A DNA stretch of 64,000 bases. Source: Pontibacter diazotrophicus. GTDB lineage: Bacteria; Bacteroidota; Bacteroidia; Cytophagales; Hymenobacteraceae. The stretch lies in the NCBI RefSeq assembly GCF_003367245.1, contig NZ_QRGR01000004.1, positions 1 to 64,000 on the forward strand, given 5' to 3'. Positions 1 to 7,824 of the stretch are shown here, piece by piece. Position 1 is the first letter of the stretch; each line of letters starts with the position of its first letter. The position numbers and the translations under genes are program-made. The notes under the pieces were generated by a model. It was not told the DNA's origin, did no database searches, and saw only the letters and a program-made list of their open reading frames with translations.

Positions 1-1
1 T

Positions 2-109
2 AACCTCTACCGGAGGCTCTCCAAGGACTATGAACGCAGCACCAAATCAGCCGAGACAATGATTCAGATTACCATGATACATATCATGCTTAAGAAATTA
101 TCTAAATGA
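2..109 (+). mobile_element. IS5-family transposase, C-terminal end only (partial)
   Basis: Reading from base 2 gives 35 residues ending in a TGA at 107-109. They include RRLSKDYE, then SAETMIQI and a basic tail LKKLSK. The order RRL-KDYE-x-x-(T/S)-x-(S/T)-AE is the typical C-terminus of IS5-family DDE transposases, where the last helix carries the catalytic Glu region. The rest lies beyond the left edge, so whether the element is intact cannot be judged. No terminal inverted repeat could be identified because the partner end is outside the window. The call rests on recognised family resemblance in a short stretch. Confidence 0.7.
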
Positions 110-118
110 AATCAAAAC

Positions 119-148
119 AGCCTCTTAAATGAGAAGGCTTTTTTATTT
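119..148 (+). terminator. Possible terminator behind the transposase
   Basis: A short bulged hairpin (AGCCTCTT / GAGAAGGCT) ends in a run of T ten bases after the transposase stop codon. The stem is weak. It could also belong to the end of the insertion sequence. Confidence 0.4.
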
Positions 149-218
149 TAATTTTATGATAGGTCTAATATCAATATCAGTTGGTTCATGCGCATTGCAT
201 TTTCATTGACTGCAGATT

Positions 219-246
219 GCCCTCCTTGGAGGGGCAGGGGTGGGTT
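219..246. repeat. Intergenic repeat-like sequence (CCCTCCTTGGAGGG core)
   Basis: The stretch contains the palindrome CCCTCCTTGGAGGG followed by GCAGGGGTGGG. From memory, very similar CTCC-TTGGAGGGG-CAGGGGTGGG strings recur between genes in many Bacteroidota genomes. Only one copy is visible here, so repeat status is not shown by this window alone. Confidence 0.4.
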
Positions 247-295
247 CTATAGAACAGCCTCGTACGCAGTATGCAGTTGATAATGGTATAAAGCG

Positions 296-454
296 TATAG
301 TCTCCCAGCGGGAAAAACTGTCCATAGAAGTAAAGCTGCTCTTCTTGGGCTCCAGCGGAGCATTCTGTTTAAAGTTTAACAGGTCGCTCCTCTGGAGCTG
401 AGGGTATTTCCTTTTTGTCTGGCTATCAACAGTTCGTCCCGCTGGGACTCTAGA
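296..454. repeat. Large imperfect palindrome (~158 bp)
   Basis: The left arm (about 296-372) and right arm (about 374-454) are imperfect reverse complements. Matching blocks face each other in the same order: TCCCAGCGGGA (303-313) against TCCCGCTGGGA (437-447), AACTGTCCATAG against CTATCAACAGTT, and GCTCCAGCGGAGC (349-361) against GCTCCTCTGGAGC (385-397). The centre is GTTTAAAGTTTAAC. Each block is also a small palindrome. Such GCTCC-TCTGGAGC / TCCCGCTGGGA units are, from memory, common between genes in Bacteroidota. It lies between the insertion sequence and tamL. No coding capacity was seen. Confidence 0.7.
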
Positions 455-503
455 AAACTATATATCCGCAGGCAATGAATGAAGACCTGATATCGTAGCA
501 AAA

Positions 504-2957
504 TCAGAAGGGATAGCCGATACCGATTTGCAGCGTACTTTGGCTGTTTCTGGTAAAGAAATCCGAGAACCTGAAATCGTTCAGGATAAACTTGTTTCCA
601 TAAAGCCCTGCCGGGTCATATACCTTTGTAGCCAGGTCGAAGCGGAGTATCAGTACGGCCAGGTCGAAGCGGATACCAAAGCCTGTGCCCACTGCCAACT
701 CTTTGTAGAACCTGTTGAAGTCGAAGTTGGCTTTTGGTCTGTTGACGTCTTCCTGCAGCAGCCATACATTTCCTGCATCCACAAATAAAGCCCCATTCAG
801 GAAGCTGAAGATATTAAAACGATACTCTACGTTTGCCTCAAGCAAAACTTCACCGGGTTGCTCCAGGCTATAGTCCCGCTCAACACCTACCGTGTAAGCC
901 CCGTCATTTCCATTTTCCTCTACAGGTCTCACAGAAGCATAAGAACCCAGGCCCAGGCGGCGCGACTGCCAGGCACGTACACTACTGGCGCCTCCAGCAA
1001 AGAAATGCTTTTCATAAGGCAGCACCTCAGAATCTAAAATAGGGGAGGCTACTCCTCCGTTCACGCGGTACACGAAGTACCTTTTCCCTCCCAAGGGGAT
1101 GTAGCGCCTAAAATCCGGGTTGATTTTGGCATACTGAAAGGTCTGAAGGTTGTTGTAGCCTATGTCAAGTCCCAGCTGCCTTGATAGTCCGCCCACTTCC
1201 ACAAGGGTACGGAAATAGTGCGCGTTTCTGGTTTGCGTAAAATCGTTGGTGTTATAGATAAAGTTAAACCCTACAAATGAGATAATACCATCTGAAAAAC
1301 TCTCTATCAGTGACCTGCTGCCCTCGCTGTTGTTTATGAGATTTTGCCGGAAATTATTGTCCAGTATTTCTCCCTGCACAATGTTCAGGTTTACAGGAGA
1401 AAAGATGAACTGCATCACCGGTGGCCGAAGCGGATTTCTTGTAATCTGCCAGATATAGTCGAGGCCAAGCTGGTAGTTTGTGCGGGTGTACTGCTCCCGG
1501 TCACTACTCGTATAGCCGGTATAAAACCGGGTTCTGGGGCTGTATTCTGATAGAAGGCTCCTGTTGGTAAACGGAAACAGGATAACAGGAAATGACAATG
1601 ACACATCAGCACCAAATTCCTTAATAAGTACAGCTCTGTTAGGATCTGTGAAGCTTGCCTGCCCCTCAATACCTCCTCTCAGGCCTATATCCAGGTTTTC
1701 TGCCCCGCCAAAGATATTCCTGATTCGCAACCTGATACTTGAAAAGGGACCTGGAATCCTTTCAGTATAGTTTAGACCTATCTCCAGTGTTTCCTGAAAT
1801 TTCTTGGCTGGTAAGGCATTGATGTAAGCATTCAGCAGGTAACTGGAGTCTGTGGTGGCGTCTATCCTGCTGTACAGCACATTGTTGAATTGAAAGACGT
1901 CTAACTCTGCCAGCTTGCGCTGCGTGGTGGACGTGCGTAACTGGCTGAAGCGCTGGCCGGGGTATATATCAATTTTCTTATCCAGAATACCCGGTGAAAA
2001 CCTGTGTCTGTAGGCAACATAGTTAATGCCATTGTACACTATCGTGTCGCGCGGAATACCAAAACGGTCCTCATCGGTTTTAAAATAAACTTCATTAATT
2101 GTGTATAACCTATGCGTGGAGTCCTGCTCCGGGTTCTGTATGTTGGTTTTGATGGTAGCGGCTCTACCAGTAGAACTTGTATCAACTTCGAACTCTATAT
2201 ATGCACGTGCAAAGTCATAATAGCCCCTGTTTCTCAGCAAGCTGTACAATCGGTCGCGTTCTGCGGTCAACACATCCTCATCATATTTATCCCCTAACTG
2301 CAGCAAGGATCGGTGGGCGGTAGCCTGCACCAGTTGACGAATGTCTCCGTCAGGGATGCCATAGTTAAACTCCGTGTACCGGTATGGGGCATTTTCCTCT
2401 ATATTGATGGTGATGTAAACCAGCTTGTCCCTTTTTACTTCCTTCTCATAATCCGTTTGGTGGTTGAAGTAGCCTTTGGCGTTCAGGTAAATGTCAATCT
2501 GATCCATTGTCTTCTCCATCAGCGTAGAATCGTAGATGGTGGGAGGCTCTCCAAGCTGCATCAGAAAATTGCCTTCTGTTTTTCTTTCCTGTAGCCTGTC
2601 GATGCGGCTCTCAAACTTTAGCCGCAGGCGCTGTATCTTTGCTGAATCAGTGCCTGCCTCTTCGATTTGTTGCTGCATCCTAGCTTCCTGCTTTTCGATG
2701 CGCGCCTGGATCTGCTGCGGATCGTAGAACCTTTTGCCGAAATTATAAAGAGCCAGATAGGGGGTTGAGCCAAGCACCATACGGTTTGGCTCCTGCTGGT
2801 AAAGTGCCTGTATAGCAGTGGGTTCCACTGTTTCAAGTCCTTCGGGTTGTATGCTTACCAAAAGCCTTTCATCCTCACCTATATACCTGGTGGGCACACA
2901 GGACTGTACACACAACATTGTTAATACCAGTACAGATATGTATAATCGTGATTTCAA
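504..2957 (-). CDS. tamL: Translocation and assembly module lipoprotein TamL (BamA/TamA family)
   Basis: This is an Omp85-superfamily outer-membrane protein of about 817 residues. The N-terminus has a lipoprotein signal with the lipidated Cys at about residue 20, followed by VPTRY-x-x-x-x-E-x-LL, the typical TamL opening. POTRA-like repeats fill roughly the first half and a 16-strand barrel domain the second. The chain ends in an aromatic residue (GIGYPF), as expected for a Bam substrate. In the family it pairs with an inner-membrane TamB to build the outer membrane; no tamB is in this window. The open frame runs upstream to 3059 but would cover 90 bp of the divergent trmH. The TTG at 2955-2957 gives a proper lipoprotein signal and is preferred. 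The start is uncertain; the family call is firm. Confidence 0.85.
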   Translation of the reverse strand: MKSRLYISVLVLTMLCVQSCVPTRYIGEDERLLVSIQPEGLETVEPTAIQALYQQEPNRMVLGSTPYLALYNFGKRFYDPQQIQARIEKQEARMQQQIEEAGTDSAKIQRLRLKFESRIDRLQERKTEGNFLMQLGEPPTIYDSTLMEKTMDQIDIYLNAKGYFNHQTDYEKEVKRDKLVYITINIEENAPYRYTEFNYGIPDGDIRQLVQATAHRSLLQLGDKYDEDVLTAERDRLYSLLRNRGYYDFARAYIEFEVDTSSTGRAATIKTNIQNPEQDSTHRLYTINEVYFKTDEDRFGIPRDTIVYNGINYVAYRHRFSPGILDKKIDIYPGQRFSQLRTSTTQRKLAELDVFQFNNVLYSRIDATTDSSYLLNAYINALPAKKFQETLEIGLNYTERIPGPFSSIRLRIRNIFGGAENLDIGLRGGIEGQASFTDPNRAVLIKEFGADVSLSFPVILFPFTNRSLLSEYSPRTRFYTGYTSSDREQYTRTNYQLGLDYIWQITRNPLRPPVMQFIFSPVNLNIVQGEILDNNFRQNLINNSEGSRSLIESFSDGIISFVGFNFIYNTNDFTQTRNAHYFRTLVEVGGLSRQLGLDIGYNNLQTFQYAKINPDFRRYIPLGGKRYFVYRVNGGVASPILDSEVLPYEKHFFAGGASSVRAWQSRRLGLGSYASVRPVEENGNDGAYTVGVERDYSLEQPGEVLLEANVEYRFNIFSFLNGALFVDAGNVWLLQEDVNRPKANFDFNRFYKELAVGTGFGIRFDLAVLILRFDLATKVYDPAGLYGNKFILNDFRFSDFFTRNSQSTLQIGIGYPF

Positions 2958-2967
2958 ACGTTGAATT

Positions 2968-3720
2968 ATGTTATCAAAAGCAGTTGTAAAGTATATCAAA
3001 TCGTTGCAAATAAAAAAATACCGCAAGCAACACCAGGCCTTTGTAGTAGAGGGAGCCAAGAGCGTACTGGAATTACTTCAAGCTGATTTTGAGCTGGAGT
3101 ATGTGTTTTTAACCGAACCATTTTACAGGCAACATACCAGTAGTTTGCCACAGGGACTAGCTTTTGACGTTGTTACAGAAGAAGAACTAGTAAAGGCAGG
3201 TAGCTTCTCAAGCAATAACGCGGCGCTTGCCGTGGCTCGTATACGGCAGCTGCCTCCGCTGCAAATTAAAAAAGAAGAACTTGTTATTGCTTTAGACGAT
3301 GTAAGGGATCCGGGTAATCTCGGCACCATTATCCGCATCGCCGACTGGTACGGCATTAAATCGATTGTATGTTCTGAAACATGCGCTGACTTTTACAATT
3401 CAAAGGTTATTTCTGCCACCATGGGTTCTTTTACACGTGTTAACGTGCATTACCTGAACCTGGCGGAATGGTTACAGCAGCACACAAAAGAATTCAATAT
3501 TTACGGTGCCTCACTGTCCGGGGAAAACCTGCATGCCATGGCTCTGAAACCGGAGGGTATAGTGGTGCTGGGCAACGAAGCGAATGGCATACGTCCTGAA
3601 ATAGCGGCCCAGGTGAATCAACTCATCAAAATACCCTCATTCGGCGAAGCCGAGTCGTTAAACGTGGCTACTGCTACTGCCATTATCATCGATAACTTCC
3701 GTCGCCATACCCAATCATAA
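2968..3720 (+). CDS. TrmH/SpoU-family RNA methyltransferase
   Basis: This 250-residue protein probably 2'-O-methylates tRNA or rRNA ribose using S-adenosylmethionine. An N-terminal substrate-binding domain (roughly 1-90, opening with SKAVVKYIKSLQIKKYRKQ) precedes the knotted SPOUT domain. The three SPOUT motifs are visible: LDDVRDPGNLGTIIRIADW, then GSFTRV plus IVVLGNEANGIRPE, and SLNVATATAI at the C-terminus. The length is normal. It diverges from tamL with only about 10 bp between starts, so the two promoters must overlap each other's coding start. The target (23S rRNA or tRNA) cannot be decided from sequence alone. Confidence 0.92.
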   Translation: MLSKAVVKYIKSLQIKKYRKQHQAFVVEGAKSVLELLQADFELEYVFLTEPFYRQHTSSLPQGLAFDVVTEEELVKAGSFSSNNAALAVARIRQLPPLQIKKEELVIALDDVRDPGNLGTIIRIADWYGIKSIVCSETCADFYNSKVISATMGSFTRVNVHYLNLAEWLQQHTKEFNIYGASLSGENLHAMALKPEGIVVLGNEANGIRPEIAAQVNQLIKIPSFGEAESLNVATATAIIIDNFRRHTQS

Positions 3721-3722
3721 TA

Positions 3723-3756
3723 AAAAAAGAGGAGTGGTACACCGCTCCTCTTTTTT
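3723..3756. terminator. Bidirectional hairpin terminator
   Basis: An A-run, the stem GAGGAG-GGT / ACC-CTCCTC and a T-run lie just after the trmH stop and before the convergent outer-membrane gene. The symmetry lets it terminate both strands. Confidence 0.85.
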
Positions 3757-3781
3757 ACTTATCACATAAAACTCAGTTACG

Positions 3782-4906
3782 TTACAAGAACAACCGCAAT
3801 CCGAAGCTCACCACATTTGTCTGTGGGCCGCGATTATCTTTAAAAAGGTCGTTCATATTGTACTTGGCAAACAGGTTCAGACTACCGTAGCCTACTACAC
3901 CTTCCACGCCGTACTGTAAATCGCTTAGGTTATAGGAGTCACGGGTTTTATCTTTTTCTGTTCTGCCATCTTCCTGGTACTTCAGTTTGGTGTGGCTTCC
4001 CAGGCGGTAACCTACAAAAGGGCCAGCACCAATCATAAAGCCGTCTTTGCCGTTTTCACGCTGAAACTGTAGCAGTGCCATCAGGGGAAGATTTACGGAC
4101 GAATGCGTTAGTTTAGTTTTCTGGAAGTTTACGTCCTGCACCTCCCTGAAAAAGGTTGTGTTTCCTGTTTCCTCCACCACTATGTTGTCTTCAAACATAT
4201 AGTTGTTGAAGGCAAACTCAAGGCCGGACACGATGAGGAAAGGGCTTTTGCGGCCACCCACCCGGGACTTCAGGCGCCAGTTCAGACTCACATAGCGGGA
4301 ACCCCATGGTTTAAGGTCCGGGATATCTGCAGCGTCGCTTGTAAAGGCATTCAGGCCCAGGTCCAGGTCAAAGCCCATTTTAGTGGCTTTATAGTTTTCC
4401 TCCTTACGAGCGGCACGGGTACTGTCGCGCTCTGCTTTGTTCGGCACATCCACGTTTACTCTGGTGTTGTCACCGTCTTCCTCCACTTCCACATCAATCT
4501 TAAATGACTTGTTAATGCGGATTTCGTGACGCTCCTTTCTTACTTCACCCTGGGGAGTGGTTTCCTGCACCGTTACGGTCACCTCGTCACCAGAGCCATC
4601 CGCAGCTTCAGATGTGTTGAATGTTACGGTCATGTCTTTAGAGCCAGGGTTAGAGTTCTCCATCTGGTCTACCCGATCCACATACGTGTTAAGCTCCCGC
4701 ATCAGCGAGTCCAGGCTGTAGTTCTGGAAAGCTTTCAGTTGCTGAATGTTCTGCAGTTGCAGTATCATTTTAGCACCATTTGCCATTCTGATTATGATGG
4801 TGTCCTGTTCGTTTCCGAGTCGTTCGCCTATGGTAGGACCGCCTTTGGCAGACACACCGGTAGCGGTGGCCATGAAAATGGCCATGAGTAATAATATTCG
4901 TTTCAT
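3782..4906 (-). CDS. Outer-membrane beta-barrel protein, third gene of the sigma operon
   Basis: The 374-residue protein has a cleavable signal peptide (MKRILLLMAIFMATATGVSA). A region of about 150 residues rich in charged and Thr/Glu residues follows, and the C-terminal ~190 residues look like a small PorT/OmpW-type barrel. Alternating hydrophobic strands and the end SFGLRLFL support this. It follows the anti-sigma-like gene by 12 bp, so it is probably cotranscribed with it and the ECF sigma factor. It may be a structural or sensory output of that regulator. No enzyme motif was seen. The barrel call rests on pattern, and the function is unknown. Confidence 0.75.
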   Translation of the reverse strand: MKRILLLMAIFMATATGVSAKGGPTIGERLGNEQDTIIIRMANGAKMILQLQNIQQLKAFQNYSLDSLMRELNTYVDRVDQMENSNPGSKDMTVTFNTSEAADGSGDEVTVTVQETTPQGEVRKERHEIRINKSFKIDVEVEEDGDNTRVNVDVPNKAERDSTRAARKEENYKATKMGFDLDLGLNAFTSDAADIPDLKPWGSRYVSLNWRLKSRVGGRKSPFLIVSGLEFAFNNYMFEDNIVVEETGNTTFFREVQDVNFQKTKLTHSSVNLPLMALLQFQRENGKDGFMIGAGPFVGYRLGSHTKLKYQEDGRTEKDKTRDSYNLSDLQYGVEGVVGYGSLNLFAKYNMNDLFKDNRGPQTNVVSFGLRLFL

Positions 4907-4918
4907 GATTTTGTAGGG

Positions 4919-5824
4919 TTAGAGATTGATTACTTTAGAGAATTTTTGCTTGCCGATCTGCGTGTTCAAAGCCACCTTATCAGCGTTAATACCCAACTCA
5001 GAGAGTTCCACTTCTTCGCCACTTGCCAGGTTACGCACCTGCTTAAAGATATTCTTTGCAAGTCTTGCTCTTTTGTCTAAACCACCAGGAGTGTCTTCCG
5101 TCTCTGCCATGGCAACTTGCGTTGGTGACGTATTGGCACGTTTGATGATGATTTCGACAGGCGCAGCGTTCATGTTGGCGTCGGCATTGGCTACAGCGAG
5201 GGACGTGGAGGTAACAGGCTTCTCAGCTGGTACAGTCACGGCCTCTGCAGCTTCAGCGGCTCTTTCAGAAGGTGTATTTGCGGCGATGGCCTGCTGCACA
5301 GTCGCCTGAGGTTGTTTTGAGGTTAAAGCCTTCACTTGTTTTTGCTGTACAGCTTTGGGTGTCGCTTTGGCTATGGCCTCGGTTTTAACATCCTCTTCTG
5401 CTTTATTAGATGCGGCAAGATTTGCATCGGTTGCCTGAGGGGTAATATTTTTTTCTTCAGTACTACTTTCTTTTGTAATATCAGCCTGCGCCATAGCCTC
5501 AGGTGCTGGTTGGGTGATAACAGGCGTTTCATGTAACTCCACACTGCCTTTCTCTGTGATAGCCTGATTAATTTCCGGTGAACCCGTGTTGATGTTAAAG
5601 AACACAACACCTACTGTTAGCACCAGCGAAATAGAGGCAGCCACAGAGGAGTAAATCCACATATAGCTGCGCTTTTCCTCTTTTGGCTGTAGCGGTGCCT
5701 TTTGTGGCATCTCTTCCTCCATGCGGTCCTGCAGGCGGCTCCAAAGATCTGCGGGAGGCGTGGGGGAGGTGTTTCCCAGGCGCTCCTTAAATAACTTGTC
5801 TATGTCTTCTGGTCTCATGGTCAT
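4919..5824 (-). CDS. Anti-sigma-factor-like single-pass membrane protein
   Basis: The 301-residue protein has a cytoplasmic N-terminal part (about 1-52) with the pattern DIDKLFKERL-x-DLWSRLQDRME. One transmembrane segment follows at about 54-76 (YMWIYSSVAASISLVLTVGVV), then a long Ala/Thr/Glu-rich periplasmic region. The topology and the 10-bp spacing behind an ECF sigma gene fit a membrane-bound anti-sigma factor, though no zinc-binding ZAS motif (HxxxCxxC) is visible. The C-terminal 60 residues are less repetitive and may be a folded sensor. Two ATGs lie two codons apart, so the start is nearly certain. The role is inferred from context. Confidence 0.72.
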   Translation of the reverse strand: MTMRPEDIDKLFKERLGNTSPTPPADLWSRLQDRMEEEMPQKAPLQPKEEKRSYMWIYSSVAASISLVLTVGVVFFNINTGSPEINQAITEKGSVELHETPVITQPAPEAMAQADITKESSTEEKNITPQATDANLAASNKAEEDVKTEAIAKATPKAVQQKQVKALTSKQPQATVQQAIAANTPSERAAEAAEAVTVPAEKPVTSTSLAVANADANMNAAPVEIIIKRANTSPTQVAMAETEDTPGGLDKRARLAKNIFKQVRNLASGEEVELSELGINADKVALNTQIGKQKFSKVINL

Positions 5825-5834
5825 CTCCTTGTTG

Positions 5835-6368
5835 TTATATGGTAATAGCTTCCTGGCCTGTGAGCCGGCGCTGCAGCATGGCGCGGGCCTTGCTCAACTG
5901 CGACTTGGATGTGCCCTCGGTTATACCGAGCATGTCGGCTATTTCCTTATGTGAGTATCCTTCAATGGCGTACAGGTTAAATACCGCTCTGTAACCAGCG
6001 GGTAAAGTTCTTAACAGCTCCATCAGTTCTTCCTCTGCCAAATCCTGATCTGCCCCTGATGTGCCAGCCACTTGTACGTGGCTGTCGTCGATAGCGAGGT
6101 GCAGCAGTTCTTTCTTTCTTAAAAAAGCGAGGGCCTCGTTCACCATAATGCGGCGCACCCAGCCTTCAAAGCTGCCTTTCGCTTCAAAGCGATCAATGTT
6201 CTGGTAGATCTTCATAAACCCGTTCAGGAGTGCTTCTTCTGCGTCCATCTCGTTTTTGAGATACCGCTTGCACACCCCATACATTTGCGACACGAAACGC
6301 TCATACAGGAGCTTCTGCGCCTTAGTGTCTGCCTTCTGGCATCCTGCTATCAGTTCTGCTTCTGTCAC
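5835..6368 (-). CDS. ECF-type RNA polymerase sigma factor
   Basis: This 177-residue sigma-70 family protein has only regions 2 and 4, as in ECF factors. Region 2 is at about 20-90 (RFVSQMYGVCKRYLKNEMDAEE, then GSFEGWVRRIMVNEALAFLRKK). Region 4, at about 118-168, contains the helix-turn-helix YSHKEIADMLGITEGTSKSQLS. The start is a GTG. It heads a three-gene operon with an anti-sigma-like membrane protein and an outer-membrane protein. In Bacteroidota such sets usually respond to envelope or nutrient cues and often autoregulate; that part is inference. Confidence 0.93.
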   Translation of the reverse strand: MTEAELIAGCQKADTKAQKLLYERFVSQMYGVCKRYLKNEMDAEEALLNGFMKIYQNIDRFEAKGSFEGWVRRIMVNEALAFLRKKELLHLAIDDSHVQVAGTSGADQDLAEEELMELLRTLPAGYRAVFNLYAIEGYSHKEIADMLGITEGTSKSQLSKARAMLQRRLTGQEAITI

Positions 6369-6444
6369 GCTTTGTATAGGTTTATCAAATAATCTTAATT
6401 AAGTCGAAATTCTGGAGCAATCTGTTGCTCTTTACCCCTTAGAT

Positions 6445-6452
6445 GCAAGGTA
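6445..6452 (-). promoter_or_regulatory. Candidate -7 box for the sigma operon
   Basis: On the minus strand the sequence is TACCTTGC, one change from the Bacteroidota consensus TAnnTTTG, about 77 bp upstream of the sigma gene start. No clear -33 TTG is visible. Confidence 0.3.
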
Positions 6453-6645
6453 CCCGTGGTGTGGTTGCCTGAGACTAAATAAATATTTTATTTTTTTCCG
6501 AATGTGCCAACTCCTTCACTAGAAATAGTTGATGTTCAACCATAAAATTAATCTGCTTGTGCTATATATGCTAAACTTATTTTAGTTATTGAAGGTGTGT
6601 GTCCTGGATGTTGAGGCAGGGCAGGAGTTAAAGCGTTTTATAAAA

Positions 6646-6671
6646 GAAAAAAGCGCCTACGAATGAGGCGC
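6646..6671 (-). terminator. Minus-strand hairpin terminator
   Basis: The stem GCGCCT / AGGCGC is followed, on the minus strand, by a T-run. It is the second terminator downstream of the TesA-like gene. Confidence 0.55.
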
Positions 6672-6792
6672 CATACAGATAAGTATCTTAAAAAAAGAGA
6701 AAGGTTTAGTTTATCCAGGAAGTAGAAAATAGGGATGCAACAGGCCATAAATAGCCGGAGTAGCAGTCGAGTTGTTATTTACAGGCTGAATG

Positions 6793-6835
6793 AAAAAAGA
6801 AAAGGCTCCTGCAGATGAGGAGCCTTTTCTTTTTT
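6793..6835. terminator. Strong symmetric terminator below the TesA-like gene
   Basis: A perfect 18-bp stem (6793-6810 with 6818-6835) has a GGCTCCT core, an A-run on one side, a T-run on the other and a 7-base loop. It probably ends the TesA-like transcript. Confidence 0.88.
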
Positions 6836-6947
6836 TGAAAAATTAAATTTTCAACTTTTAGCCATACACATATACGCTTTCCGGTCAAAGTAGTTGTTGT
6901 TGCTTCCTAATTTAATTCAACAGCAAATTGTTATTCATCACCGTTTC

Positions 6948-7679
6948 TTATACTTCCTCCTCCTGTATTTCCTCTTCCAGAACAAGAGTTTCTAAAGTAT
7001 CCCACACATTTTCAGCCAGAATCTTTTGGCCTTCCTCCGTCGGGTGTATGCCGTCTCCCTGATTTAGCTCCCTGTTACCCGCTACACCTTCCAGCAAGAA
7101 AGGAATAAGTGCTACGTTTTCTTCTTCAGCGATGCGTGTATACACATCTCTGAAGTCCTGAGCATATTGCTGTCCCATGCTAGGGGGGATCTGCATCCCT
7201 GCCAGCACGACTTTTACATCCGGGTATTTTGCGCGCACTTTGCCTATAATAGCCTTCAGGTTGTTGTAAGTTTCCTCTGTACTAACACCGCGTAGTCCGT
7301 CATTGGCGCCCAACTCCAGCACAAAAACGTCAACAGGCTGTTTCAGGAGCCAGTCGATGCGGCTTCTGCCTCCGGATGTGGTTTCGCCGCTAACACCCGC
7401 GTTGATAACTTTATAAGGCAGATTCAGGGAATCAATGCGCTGTTGTATAAGCGCTGGAAAGGCCTGGTCCGGTTCCAGTCCATAGCCTGCCGTCAGGCTG
7501 TTGCCAAAGAAAAGAATTCGCTTCGTTTCAGTTTCTGTATTAGCCGCTTCAGTTCTGGGAACTTCTACCCGTGTCTTCTGCTCCGTTTCAAGCTGATCTG
7601 CGGTATTCACGTTACCACAACCGTATAGAGCCAGCAAACTGGCCAGGCATATCGTTAAAAATCTATTATCTATCTTCAT
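6948..7679 (-). CDS. tesA: TesA-like SGNH/GDSL hydrolase, predicted lipoprotein (arylesterase/lysophospholipase)
   Basis: This 243-residue member of the SGNH family resembles E. coli TesA, a periplasmic thioesterase/lysophospholipase. The nucleophile block is ILFFGNSLTAGYGLEP with Ser61. Block III is ELGANDGLRG (oxyanion Asn), and the C-terminal D-x-x-H block is GDGIHPTEEG. Unlike soluble TesA it has a lipoprotein signal (LASLLALYGC, Cys21) and a short acidic tail rich in Glu. It is divergent from, and 145 bp away from, a YbbA/YbbP-like exporter, the same partners tesA has in E. coli. Substrates are not deducible, but an envelope lipid role is likely. Confidence 0.88.
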   Translation of the reverse strand: MKIDNRFLTICLASLLALYGCGNVNTADQLETEQKTRVEVPRTEAANTETETKRILFFGNSLTAGYGLEPDQAFPALIQQRIDSLNLPYKVINAGVSGETTSGGRSRIDWLLKQPVDVFVLELGANDGLRGVSTEETYNNLKAIIGKVRAKYPDVKVVLAGMQIPPSMGQQYAQDFRDVYTRIAEEENVALIPFLLEGVAGNRELNQGDGIHPTEEGQKILAENVWDTLETLVLEEEIQEEEV

Positions 7680-7767
7680 ACAAGCAATTGTTTGCTAATT
7701 TTATACTCCTCCAACCAAAACTAATAACGTGCTGTAGTAGTTATTTGGTTTAAGATGGAGGTGCTTT

Positions 7768-7797
7768 GGTATAATATGTGTTAACAAACGTTATACC
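7768..7797. promoter_or_regulatory. Dyad-symmetric site in the tesA/ybbA divergent promoter region
   Basis: GGTATAA (7768-7774) and TTATACC (7791-7797) form a perfect 7-bp inverted repeat. Over 15-base arms, 12 positions match, and GTTAAC sits in the middle. Lying between two divergent starts, it is a plausible operator for a shared regulator. Confidence 0.5.
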
Positions 7798-7824
7798 AGT
7801 ACTTATACATAAAAATAATTATTC

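Larger units (their letters stand above)
6369..6947. other. Intergenic region with two hairpins and a candidate sigma-operon promoter
   Basis: This 579-bp gap lies between the sigma operon and the TesA-like gene. It holds a minus-strand -7-like box near the sigma gene, a minus-strand terminator (6646-6671) and a strong symmetric terminator (6793-6835). A 36-codon minus-strand frame runs through the first hairpin and is probably chance. No other coding signal was seen. Confidence 0.6.
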
